Positions 30,210 to 41,380 of a stretch of DNA of 64,000 bases are shown in pieces. The stretch lies in assembly GCA_039105265.1 (NCBI GenBank), contig JAPFFF010000010.1, positions 992,001-1,056,000 of the forward strand, in the 5' to 3' direction. This stretch comes from Tritrichomonas musculus. Taxonomy: Eukaryota; Parabasalia; Tritrichomonadida; Tritrichomonadidae. The notes beneath the pieces are model-generated. The model made no database searches, was not told the origin of the DNA, and saw only the letters and a list, made by a program, of their open reading frames with translations. Every line of letters begins with the position of its first letter. Within the stretch, counting starts at the first letter, position 1. The translations under genes were made by a program, and so were the position numbers.

Positions 30210-30782
30210 ATACTAGATTCTTCTTTTGGGTTATATGAATACCAATTTTTTAATAATATCGCATATTTTTTAGTTTTTGTTTGTTTTAACTATTATTATC
30301 TAACTGCAAATATCATTTCTATTTAATTTCTTTCTTAATTATTACAGCAAAGCATATTTTAACTTGAATAATTATTTAATCACATTTTCAAACAAATCGT
30401 CATCTTTATTATTACATAAGAATTTGTTTTAAAATTTGGAAAACGATGTAACTTTTTTGTTCAAATAGTTATTAAATCTTATATTTATTTCAATAAATTG
30501 ATCAAAAAGTTACATTGTTTTATTTCTTATAAAGAATGAATATTTCCTTTTTATACCAAAAAAATATTGATCTAAAGGATTTTGTGACGAAAATAAATTT
30601 AATAGATAATTATGTATCGATAGTGCAAAATTTTGTAAATAAAATAACACAATATTATTGCATTTATATTTGATTTATTATTCAAATTTCATAAAAAGTT
30701 TCATCGTTATATTTTGAAAAAGTTTTAGGATAATTCTATAAATGCTTTTGATTTCATTATTTGTTTAGCATTCTTTAATTTT

Positions 30783-33663
30783 ATGTTAATCAAAAACAAT
30801 AAAATCACGATGGTTGACAATTTTCTTTTCGATAAATTGACGAATAAAGTACCCAATTCAAAATCAAAATCAAAAAGAAATTATTACATTTGTCATATCG
30901 ATGATTTAAATCAATGCAATTTCATTGTTTATTTCAAAAGCTCTTCGGAATTGAGCAGACTTTTTATTCATTTTGAAAAAGAACATTCTCAAAAATTATA
31001 TGATGTTTTAAAAAAATTGATTACAAATCATTTCAATTCAGCCGAAAATTTATCATCTCTTGCATATATTAATAATTACATCAATTCTAGTATAGTGCCA
31101 AAAATTTCCGAGGAGAATAATAATAATTTCATCAAAATTCAACTTTCAGAATACATCAAAAAAAAGGCTTCAGACTCTGAAATTGATATAAGTCAAATTG
31201 ACCTTAATAAACTTAACCAAATTATATTAGAAAAATCGATATATGATCATATGCCAATTTCAAAAATATGTGATAAAAAGCATTTATTATTTTTTATTCA
31301 GCTAATTAAATTAGGCTTTGAATTTGGGAGAAACTCTAATATTGATGAAAGCATTTTTATGGGAACAATCAACAATATTAAAATTCCTCGTAGTCTTTTA
31401 AACATGGTTGGAAATGATTACTTTAAAGCATCCATGTCTTATTTTGTAGGAGCTGATGCATCCTTTCAAATAGATGCTAGTAAGCTGAATAAAAGAAGAA
31501 TATTAACATATATCATTTCTGTCAAGCAAAGAAATTGTGAATCTTTTCTATTTGACCTTGATCAAGATTTTGAGCCAAATTTGGATGGATATAAAGAATC
31601 AGTAATATTAAGAATTAAAATGGCAAAAAATCTTAATATCAATATTGTAGGCATTACAACTGATAATCTTGCTGTCCAAATTAAAGCTTTATCACACAAT
31701 AGTCCTTTTGGCATTCAAAAAACTTTTTCAGATGCATGTCACATAGTACATTTGAGATGTATGAACCATCTTTTGAATCTTTCATATAAGGACTGGATCA
31801 AGACTGGGAATGTATTGACTTTATATGAAGGGAAAATTAAGCATATTACATTTGTTTTAAATAATCAGAAATTTTACAAACATCTTAAACAAAAAATTCC
31901 TGTTGCTAATGTAACTAGGTGGAACTCTACATTCAAATTTCTGGAAAAAATTCTCAAAATAATTGGAAAAATTATACATTTATATTAATGTCAACCTAAA
32001 GAGATTAAGAAAGATCTTTTAGAAATCAAAAACGATGTTCTTTATGTTGTATCTATAGGAGCCTTAAAAGTTTATCCATTGTTATACTATTTAGCCAAAT
32101 TAACAGATCATTTGCAAGAAGATAACGTTTCTTGTGTTGAGGCTGTTCTAATCGTAGAACATTATTTAAGAATAATTAAACAAAATATTGTTAAATTTAA
32201 TATAGGACAAGCTGGAAAGGATTTATACTATTTTATGAAAAAAAGATTATTGCTTAATTACAATAATCAATTATATCAATTTTTGTCACTTTAGACACCA
32301 GAAGGAATAGTTCGTTATCGAAAAAAAATGAGAGCCCATAAAACATTTAATATACAAGAAGATGAAAATTTGTATTTCCATACTTTAATTGATCAACCAA
32401 TTCGAGATAGGAAAAATTCAATAGATTTACTAATAAATGAAACTTATATAAAATATAAACATTTTGAATATGAAAAGAAAATTACCAATTTCAATCCAAC
32501 TTTAAAAACAAAAAGAAAGAAACGATTCTTATCAAGAAAACAATAAATTCAAAAGGTCAAAGTAAAGAATCAAATAGAATAGAAGAAGAAAAAGAATTAA
32601 TGCAACAAACATTGGATGGTTTTATAAATCTTTGTCGTCAGGAAACTATAGAAAAAGCTAGGGAAACCTATAATATTTATAGTCAAAATAATTCCAATAC
32701 ATATTATATATCTAATAAATTTATTGATAATACTACTACTTATATTCCTAGTACAGATGAAAGTGATGATGATACAAAAACTGGAGAAGAGACTGATATC
32801 AAATTTGAAGCAAATAATGCAAATGAAACAGAACATGAAAATAAATCAAATGACGAAGATGATTCATACGGTGAAAACGAAACAGTTGATGGAGATGAAG
32901 ATGATGAAACATATGATGAAGAGAACTCATATGATGAAAATGAAACAGATAACGGAAATGAAACTGATAATAGCTATGAAACAGATGATGAAGACGAAAC
33001 TTATGATATAGATGAAACAGATGATGAAATAATTAATCCAGATAAAGCAAATAATCAAGAAGGATTTAATAAACCTGAAGAAGCAAATAATCAAGAAAAA
33101 ATAAACATTCAAGAAGGAATAAATAAACAGAAGGGAATGAATAAAGAAACTAAAAATAAGAAGATAAAAAAATCCTATATAAATCAGAAAGAAGCTTTGC
33201 AATGGAAAAATATTTCTTCTCTTATTGTTAATAATGCCCAATATTTTGATATGAGTAAAAGTGAAGCAAATAAAGCTGTGGTTGAGCTTCTAAATTTAAT
33301 ATTAACTCCATTCCAAAGAATTTATGAATTATACAATAATGCATTATGTTCTGATTCGAATTTTATTAATTACTGGGAAAAAATGAAAGAATTAAATATT
33401 AATAAAAATACGTTTAAAAACATATCAAAATTAGCTACAAGAATGTATCCAATTTCCGCATCAGAAGCTGGCGCTGAACGCTCTTTTTCAAGATTAAAAT
33501 GGAGATTTACTGATCGCCGAAATAAATCAAACAAAAAACAATGAAAAACGAAATATTCATTGAAAATTCTTTTAAAAATAAAATACAAACAAAAGACAAT
33601 TTTAATAAAGTATTGTGGAAAATTCCTCCTCATATTCAAGAGAAACAAAAAATTGATGGTGAA
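30783..33663 (+). pseudogene. hAT-1 transposase, broken
   Basis: Reads in order as one hAT transposase. 30783-31988 carries the N-terminal region, GADASFQIDASKLNKRR, GITTDNLAVQIKALS, the FSDACHIVHLRCMNHLLNLS region and the hallmark VTRWNSTFKFLE. The same frame continues to 32546, interrupted by in-frame stops at 31986-31988 (TAA) and 32292-32294 (TAG). A frame change near 32550 leads into 32600-33544, with an acidic repeat stretch (about 32750-33030, ETDDEDETYD-like) and the C-terminal hAT dimerisation motif TRMYPISASEAGAERSFSRLKW. A last frame change near 33540 leads to the tail ending at 33663. The ATG at 30783 or the next at 30810 could be the start. The acidic tract is unusual in a transposase. 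Confidence 0.87.
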
Positions 33664-34223
33664 TAAAAATCATTGATTTTTTTATTTATTTTTTTTATAG
33701 TATTTTATTTATTAATATTTTTTATATTACATGCTTAATGTTTTTAATAATTCCATTTTTGCACTCCAATAAATAAATTAATCGGTACTAAGCCTTGGTT
33801 TTTGTATTTACAATTGTATACAACTTGTCCGTTTAAAAATTACAATTGTAATTACAATTGTAAATACGTTATTTTCTCGATATTAGTTTTTTATTTTTAT
33901 CTTGATCTACAATTATTTTTTTATATTAAAAATGTTTTAAATATACAGCATAAATTTAAACGAAACAGACCTCTCAATTATAGTTTGTCTTATCGTGGAA
34001 AATGAAAAATACTTTTAAAAAACATAGTTTTTTGCTAATTTTTTTAATAATTTTTTAATCGTTTAAGAGTAACTTTTTTAATTAAATTTTAACGTTTAGA
34101 AAATATTTTTTTCGATCATAAATAATTGAAAAATATATAAATCACGATCATTAAAATTTCAGTTAAATATTATCGTCTAACGATTAAAAAAATCTCAAAA
34201 AAGCTCAAAATTGAATGAATTTT

Positions 34224-34372
34224 TATACGAAAACCTTTCAATTTTTTCGTAAACCGCTTTTTTTTGGCCTTCAATATGGTGAATAAAAACGGTTTCTTAT
34301 ACGAAAAACCGTCGATTTTTTCGTATACCGCTTTTTTGGGCCTTCCCTATGGTCAATTAAAATTGAATACTT
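34224..34372. repeat. Tandem duplication, about 74 bp x 2, in the hAT-1 right flank
   Basis: Two diverged copies of TATACGAAAAxC...TTTTTTCGTA...CCGCTTTTTT(T)GGCCTTC. Each unit contains an internal inverted repeat (TATACGAAAAA / TTTTTCGTATA), giving paired hairpins. Confidence 0.65.
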
Positions 34373-35048
34373 ATTCGATTTTTTTTTTAATTTTACATAA
34401 CCGTTTATATTGACCTATTATAAGGCAGATTATTTTAGCCTTAAGCTGCCAAATAAATAATCAAATTTTAATACAATAAGCTTATTGTAATGGCTAAATA
34501 TTTTACCTTTCAATTTCAATGTTTTTAAAATATTGTTATATCTCAGTTTTTTATATTAAAATCATTTTATTTATTTATTTATTTGAAATAAATATTTACT
34601 ATTCAAAAATTGTGTTACAATATTTTTTCAATTATTTACGTTTTTTACAAAAAATGGTTATATTTTTTTCTATTTTTTCCTTATTGTAGTAAATTTAGTT
34701 CCATTACGATAAAAATTAGCTGTATTTAAATAATTTAAAAATAAAAAGATAAAATAGTAAAATGTTTTTCAAATTAAATAATATTATTTTTGATTCTTCA
34801 TAAAATAAAAAAAATTTATTCGCATTCAAAAAGTTTCATTAATACTACAAATCAAAAAATCGTCAATTTACGAAAAAAGACGTTAAAAAGACGTTTATAG
34901 TATTTGTGATGTAAAAAAAATCAGGCCTAATCGGTACTATTAACAACCAAAAAATGGGCATCTTCTGAAAGTTTTTAAAAATAAATGTGGTTACATTTTA
35001 ATAGATATTTATTACTACAATTGTAATTTGTAGTAAATGCAAACACTG

Positions 35049-35056
35049 GTTATAAG
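35049..35056. repeat. Right target-site duplication of hAT-1
   Basis: GTTATAAG, one mismatch from the left copy GTTATAAC, directly after the right terminus (AAACACTG). Confidence 0.75.
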
Positions 35057-37590
35057 ATAACTTCAAAGATAAACGTTAGTTGGGAAAACATATTCAAAAA
35101 GTTGAATTAGTTAACAGAATGATTCAATTTTGGAGCCACTTGAAAGGGAGGCCAACGAAATTGAATGAATTTATAATTTGCTATTATTTTCCATTTATCT
35201 CATTTAAATAAGTACATTTACAAATAATAACTATTTATTTAATATTTGTATTAAATATTGTTAATAATATTTTGTTTTATTTTGGTCAATGCATCAATAT
35301 CCATAATATCCGATCTGCTAAAATGAGATATATCCTGAATTATATATGAGTTTCAATTACTTGGTATATAAATATGCAATATTTAAGCAATCGTTTTTTA
35401 AATAATTTTGTTTTTCTTTGAGATACCTTTGATACAAAAAATTTTGTAAGAGCATTTTAAAAAGAAAATATCTAAAGATTGGCACATCCTTTTATATATT
35501 AATTCTTTATTTATATTAATTAAATAAAAATAGAACTAATAAAATAATTAATATTTAAATCCTAACTCAAATTATTGAGAAATATGTATTTTATTTCAAT
35601 AATGGCAAAATAAAGCCGATCTAAAAAACAAAAATGGCCTTGATTCTTTCAAAAAAAGATTTATTTTGTAAATAAATTCTATATATGCAACATACATGAT
35701 TTAAATATATTGATTTCTAAAAGTAACGTTGAAATAATTACATTATGGAGAGATTCATATCATTAGTTCCATCAAATTAAAATGTTTCATTCCATAATTA
35801 GAGGTGAAATATTATATACTTATAGTATATTTATAATTAAAAATCAAAATCATGATTCGTTTGACTGTTATCATATTGAGATTTATATAGCTTTACATTT
35901 AAATTAAAATCGCAAACAAATTACAATAATTGATTATATATATCAATTATACTCCATTAATGCTTTAAACATATTTGATTTTTCCCGTCTTATGATTATT
36001 TCAACCAATTAAGAAAATTTTAATTTATTTGTTTTTTGCTTTTCAAAACACAAAAAATTGTTTTATTATAAACATTCAGACCTTATTCCGTAAAAAAGTT
36101 ATTTAATTTAAAATGATTTACTATGTGAATAAAAAAAAACCAATGATTTTTATTCTTAATATAATTGTTTTTTTATGAATGAATATATAAAAATATTTTT
36201 TGATTTTAAATTTATAATATTTGAAGATTATTGAGAAATAAGAAAAATATTATTTTTATATTTCATTCAAATTAATTCAATTTTTAAAAAATAAAAATAT
36301 CTAATTATTTAAAATAAAATAAAAGTAATCATGAGATGCATTAGTAATTAATTTTAATATATATATTAATATTAGAATATATAATTTCCAATATAACTGT
36401 ACTTTGAGTTAGATGTGAAAGCTTTTGTTGGCCGCCCTTTGACACTTGGTAAGAAATTATAAACGGTCAAACAATAAATTTGGTATAAATAAAGGTAAAT
36501 TAAAATCAGATATATGTCCTAGAATATTGGCCTTTATTAAAAAATCATAAAAAATTAAAATCAGCTTTTTTTTATTCTATTTTCTCTCAATTTATAAAAA
36601 TAGCTTTCAAATATTTTTTATATTTTTTCCCTTATTGAAATTTTGAGTTTTTTAGAAAAAGCAATATCTTAATTAAAAATTAAATTAATCTATATTAATA
36701 TAATTATTTCATAATAGAATTATATAATAAAAATATATATAAATGAGATATTTCAATATAAATTTAAAAAGCAAAGATAATCAAAATAAAAATTATTTTA
36801 TATTTATTTGAATTTTTAAAATTTCAAAAAAAATAAGTTTTAATAAAAATTATAAATATAGCGATCTAAATAGAAATAAACATAATATATATTTATTGTA
36901 ATATTATAAATATAAATATAATAGTAAATAATATTTTAAAATATTTTATAATAAATCATATACTTATAAATTTTCAAAATCACTATTTTCGAATAATTGA
37001 TTATTTCTAACTTTTTCAAAACGAATTTTTATAGATTGTTTCAATTGTTATATTCAAAATTTAAGGTTTAGAAAAAATCATTTATTTCTTTTTATATTTT
37101 GTCTTTGATTATAATCAACAAGATATAACTTCAAACAAAATTAAATTAAACAATTAATCTAAAATTAAAATAGATATTTTTATTCTTAATAAATGAAATT
37201 TTCTTATATAAATTGAATGATCTTTTTCTTTTGTTTCAAATATTTTTGAAAGATTTTATCTATACTATTTGAATAGTTTACAAAAAAAAATATGAAAATT
37301 TAAATTATTCATAAAAACTTTATCTTTAATATTTATGAACTATAATTAATATTTTATTTTATTATTATATGTAATCTATCTAATGGTGCAAAAGTTATAA
37401 AAATTCATTGGTGGCACACCTATAAAAAAAGTGAACATTTTCTATATAATTGAGACTATTACACTTTTTTATTCAAAAAATTGAGGGAACCTATTTAAAT
37501 AACGGAACTTATTGAATAGCATTTTTCAATTTATAAATGGTCTCAAAACATAAAATTTTAAAAAATATTAAATCAAATATAAGGATTGTC
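35057..37590. other. Long gene-poor A+T-rich stretch
   Basis: 2.5 kb without a supported gene and no frame longer than about 60 codons. The part at 36200-37350 is almost pure A/T. 37475-37507 (AAAAAATTGAGGGAACCTAT...) matches the complement of about 27466-27505. TCAATTTATA near 37524 is a possible initiator for the following gene. Confidence 0.5.
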
Positions 37591-38793
37591 ATGGAAATCA
37601 GTCAGTATATTAAAAAAATGAAAATAGTTTATGATGAATTTCATTTATTTATTGAAAATGAAGATAATGAGGAATCAAAATTTGGAACATTAAAGAATGT
37701 TTTAAAAGACAATATCAAAAGTGATGATGCAGATGATATCCAGTCATTTTTAAATATAATTATCAAATATTCAGATCACCATCACAGAAGCATTGGTTTT
37801 TTTTACAAAATTGAACAATTATTAATATTTTTGAGAAATGATATTAAGACTAATTTCTCAAATCAATCAATTTTTCACATTTTTAAAAGCAACAAGAGAA
37901 TTCTGTTGATATTAATTGAGCATGATATACTGACCATTGATGACAATATAACAAAGATTATGTCAACTAATGAATTCAAGGAACAAAAATATGATCTTTT
38001 CTTTTCACCAGAACTCAAACCATTTCTCAAAGAAAATTTGAATTTTGAGATCACCGAAGATTTTTATTCAAAAAGAAGAGAAGGTGAAAATGACAGTCAT
38101 CTTTGCAAATTAATACGAAAAGATGATATCAAAGAATTTATTATTTATTCGAATCAAATTAATCTTAATCTCAATTCGAACATTATTGAATCGATCTTTG
38201 AAACTAATCATCTTCTTTTGAAAAATAAAGAAACAAAGATCATTGAATATGCAACATTTTTTGGATCAATCGATATTGTCAAATATTTGATGGCAAATGG
38301 CGTTGAACTTGAATCATCATTAATAATTTATGGGATTCATTCAAAAAATGAAGATATGATTAATTTTCTTGTCAACACTCATAAAATTAATCCACCGAAA
38401 GGGGAATATGAAACATGTTTCAAAGAGTCAATTAAATGTCATCATAACGAAATCGCTCAATACTTTGAAAATAATTTTTTAGAAACAAATAAAACAAGAA
38501 CGGTCAACGAAGTAATTCGTTATCATTGTATTGAAGAGAATGAATCATATAAATATGGAGAAAGTGAAGTTTCATATGGAATAAAATACAGTAATTATCT
38601 TTTCATACCTACCAATTTGATTGATGATAAATTCAGTTTCTTTTATTTGTGTGAAAGTAATAATATGAAACTTCTCAAACTTTATTTACAAACAAATCAA
38701 TTTGACCTAAAAACAAGATTAATTCATCGATTACTATTTCTTTTAGAATCATTAATTTACATTTCATCAAATTCAAAACAACTTTTTATATGA
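37591..38793 (+). CDS. DUF3447/ankyrin protein, N-terminal part of a second split gene
   Basis: 400 residues from MEISQYIKKMKIVYDEFH, chosen to match the paralogues; an in-frame ATG at 37537 would add 18 residues and sits 12 bases after an initiator-like TCAATTTATA, so it is an alternative. Family motifs in order: DHHHR (about 62-66), GENDSHLCKLI, IEYATFFGSIDIVKYL, YGIHSKNEDMINFL, and IKCHHN (about 282-287). After LLKLYLQTNQFDLKTRL the frame runs into unrelated residues and stops at 38793, the same protein position at which the copy at 5127 stops. Ankyrin sequence resumes at 38866 (KSAFYLAGLKNNIELVEYLL). Closely related in architecture to 5127-7381. Confidence 0.82.
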   Translation: MEISQYIKKMKIVYDEFHLFIENEDNEESKFGTLKNVLKDNIKSDDADDIQSFLNIIIKYSDHHHRSIGFFYKIEQLLIFLRNDIKTNFSNQSIFHIFKSNKRILLILIEHDILTIDDNITKIMSTNEFKEQKYDLFFSPELKPFLKENLNFEITEDFYSKRREGENDSHLCKLIRKDDIKEFIIYSNQINLNLNSNIIESIFETNHLLLKNKETKIIEYATFFGSIDIVKYLMANGVELESSLIIYGIHSKNEDMINFLVNTHKINPPKGEYETCFKESIKCHHNEIAQYFENNFLETNKTRTVNEVIRYHCIEENESYKYGESEVSYGIKYSNYLFIPTNLIDDKFSFFYLCESNNMKLLKLYLQTNQFDLKTRLIHRLLFLLESLIYISSNSKQLFI

Positions 38794-38844
38794 TATTTCT
38801 ATAAAATAAAATTTTATCATGTTAAAAAGAAAAAATTTAAATAG

Positions 38845-39461
38845 AATTTTTCAATTACTCATTATAAATCAGCATTTTATTTGGCAGGATTAAAAAACAA
38901 TATTGAACTTGTTGAATATTTACTCTCACAAACAAATATAATTGAAGAAAGTTCTTTTACCCTCTGTGAGAAACTTCAAGAAGTAAACATTCCTTCTTCG
39001 ATTATATCAATTGATATGTACGCTTTTTGCAAATGTTACTCACTCACCAAAATCATTATTCCTTCTTCTGTGACAAAAATAGGCACTTATGCATTTTTCC
39101 TATGCAAATCATTGGTTGAAATTGATATTCCAGCATCAGTCACGATTATTGAAAAGAATGCATTTAGTGATTGTAAATCTCTAAAAAATCAACCTTCCTC
39201 CTTTTTTAAAAGTACTTTCAGAAAGTATTTTTGAATCATGCGAATCACTTGAAGAAATAGAAATTCCCCCCTCTGTAAATAAAATTCAACATCGTGCATT
39301 TCTCAGTTGCAGTTCACTTACTCATATCAAAATTCCACCATCTGTGACTATAATTGAAGATGGTGCTTTTGATTCATGCAAAATATTGATCCAAATGCTT
39401 TTGAAAATTGTTTTTCTTTGTAAAAATTCCAAAAGCATACAAAAAAATTCTCATTTTTTAA
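38845..39461 (+). pseudogene. Ankyrin-BspA-like LRR, C-terminal part, broken
   Basis: The open frame from 38845 holds one ankyrin repeat (from 38866) and then BspA-like repeats (VNIPSSIISIDMYAFCKCYSL, IIIPSSVTKIGTYAFFLCKSL, IDIPASVTIIEKNAFSDCKSL). At about 39190 the frame changes by one base in a run of six A; the next frame continues the repeats (IEIPPSVNKIQHRAFLSCSSL, IKIPPSVTIIEDGAFDSC). Further changes near 39390 and 39420 lead to a tail ending at about 39461. It has about six repeats against eleven in the copy at 6419. It belongs with 37591-38793. Confidence 0.75.
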
Positions 39462-40085
39462 ATAAAATAATTTTTACAAATTTCCTAGACATGAGTTTTC
39501 TTCTCTTTACAAATTTCCTATAGCTGGTTGAAAATAGTCTAATTTATGACAAAAGTCAGTTTCTTTTTTTAAACAACTTAAAATAAATTTTTCATTGACC
39601 ATTTGTTGAAATTATGGAAAATGTTGATTTTAAAGGAAAATCTGAAAGAAACCGTTAATTTTTTTTTAAGACATTTTTAAATGAATTTTATATATAATAA
39701 TATTATGCTTTTCATTATTAATATATTTATACCAACAAAATCAATTTTTAACCAATTTTCAAGAGAATAATATGATGAATTCGATTTTATTAATTTTAAT
39801 ATTTTGTGTTCTTTTAATTGATATAATCAAATAAAGTGAAAATGAGTTCAAATGTTGGGAAAGAGTGGAGACTTTTATATAGATATGAAGTTTATCCATC
39901 ATATAATTCATTAAATAATTTTTATTCAGAGTTTATATTAAACCAAATTCAAATTCTTGTATTGATTGAGCTAATTTACGATTTTATGGCTGAGATAAAA
40001 TCAAATTCATTGGCCTACTTTTTGAGACAATCCATTCAATATTTAAATACCTATTTTTATATTTTATTAAAGTTTTATTAATTTT
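39462..40085. other. Intergenic
   Basis: A+T-rich. An 81-codon plus frame (39836-40081) without motif ends against the HECT remnant and is not called. Confidence 0.45.
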
Positions 40086-40121
40086 TCAATGCATCTCAAA
40101 AAGCAGGCGCCATGAATTGTA
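40086..40121 (-). pseudogene. Last codons of the HECT ligase, beyond the mariner-like insertion
   Basis: Read on the minus strand and joined across one copy of the TA target, the HECT frame continues NYNSWRLLFEMH and stops at 40086-40088. This resembles the usual C-terminal helix of HECT domains (L...LLFAI). It is inferred from frame continuity only. Confidence 0.5.
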
Positions 40122-41380
40122 TAGGGTGTCCAAAAAAATTTGAGCATCTACATCTGTATAAAAGATATAAAGATAGTTTTTGATTTATTAATAACTGTAA
40201 TTAATATAATATATATGATATTAAAATTAAGCCAGAATCTTGTATATTAATTTGAATATGATTCATTTAACTTTGCATCTTTGAATATTGAATTTTTTGG
40301 GAAAACAATTAATTTTTTTTCATTAGGATTCATTTGATGGAGCAAACAAAACAAATTTAAAAATGTAAACATATGTATTATATAAAACTTATGTGTAGAT
40401 TAAATGAATTCATTTGTTGATTGATTTTTGATTAGAATTTTTTGTATTGTATTCAAAAAAAAATTTGTATGAATCATATCAAAATATTTGCAATCTTGTT
40501 GACATGAATAATAAGTAACTGTAAATTCTTTTTATTAAATAATATTCTTCATACAACAAATAAATTATATATATATAAATTGCATCTTTTTATTTTTCCA
40601 AAATAGTAATTATGTGCGAATTTTGAAATTTTTGACATTTTTGAACAAAATTGAATTTCGTTGACCTTCATGAACAAAGAAATAATTGCATGAAGATATA
40701 ATCTTTGGGATTTAAATTTCACATCTTACTAATTATAAATTCGGAATAGTTTCATTTTAATATTAAAATTTGAGCTGGAAAAATTGCAAAAAAATCTGAT
40801 TTCATTTCACTTTTTGAGAGAAAACTAGCAGATATGAAAAAGTGAATAAAATCAAATTTTCACAATCCGCTATTCAACCCAAACAAAGCATATGCCTTTT
40901 TTTAATTCTTAATTGTGCAACAAATAATTCCCTTTTTATGAAAATTGGCTATCTTTATGTCTCGTTGATTAATAGATCGATCATCAATTTATGAGTGATT
41001 CAATTCAGAAAAACATATAAGGATCTTTTCTTAACATTTTTATCATCAAGTGAACTTGAATATTTATTTATAAAATAATAATATAATACAGTTAACTCCA
41101 TTAATTATTATAATTTATATTGTTCAGCTCCATGGACATTCTAAATCTAAATATATCCAAAATATTTAAGTAGCCAATAAAAAATATAATAAATACGTTT
41201 ATAATTTCTATACGTTTACTTTTTTAACTTAAATAACTGTTCATAATTATTGACACATTTAATATCTGGAAGATTTTTTAATAGCACAATAAAAACAGCA
41301 TTTGAACTTTATTTTAAAAAGAAAAAAAAATATTTTCATTTATCACAAATAGAGATGCTCAAATTTTTTCGGACACCCTA
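40122..41380. mobile_element. Mariner-like (Tc1/mariner) element, non-coding, 1.26 kb
   Basis: The left end TAGGGTGTCCAAAAAAATTT plus GAGCATCT is matched, inverted, by the right end (complement TAGGGTGTCCGAAAAAATTT plus GAGCATCT), one difference in 28. Both ends sit at TA, the Tc1/mariner target. The length is close to that of full mariner elements, but no transposase frame remains, so it is a decayed or internally deleted copy. It interrupts the last codons of the HECT gene. Confidence 0.82.

Larger units (their letters stand above)
29150..35048 (+). mobile_element. hAT DNA transposon (hAT-1), inactive, 5.9 kb
   Basis: The ends are inverted repeats: CAGTGTTTGCATTTAGTACA at the left matches the complement of the right end (CAGTGTTTGCATTTACTACA), continuing with ATTATAATTG versus ATTACAATTG. 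CAGTG termini and an 8-bp duplication are diagnostic of hAT. The transposase lies in the middle (30783-33663) with 1.6 kb and 1.4 kb of noncoding flanks rich in CTACAATT-type subterminal motifs. A small MITE-like insertion sits in the left flank (30063-30209). The element is complete in outline, but its transposase is broken. Confidence 0.88.

Noticed and set aside
31986-32294. In-frame TAA and TAG in hAT-1 as evidence of a changed genetic code
   Set aside because: Host genes end normally at TAA, TAG and TGA without read-through homology, and the transposase also has frame changes, so decay explains the stops.
39836-40081. 81-codon plus-strand frame
   Set aside because: No motif, A+T-rich composition, ends in the antisense of the HECT remnant.
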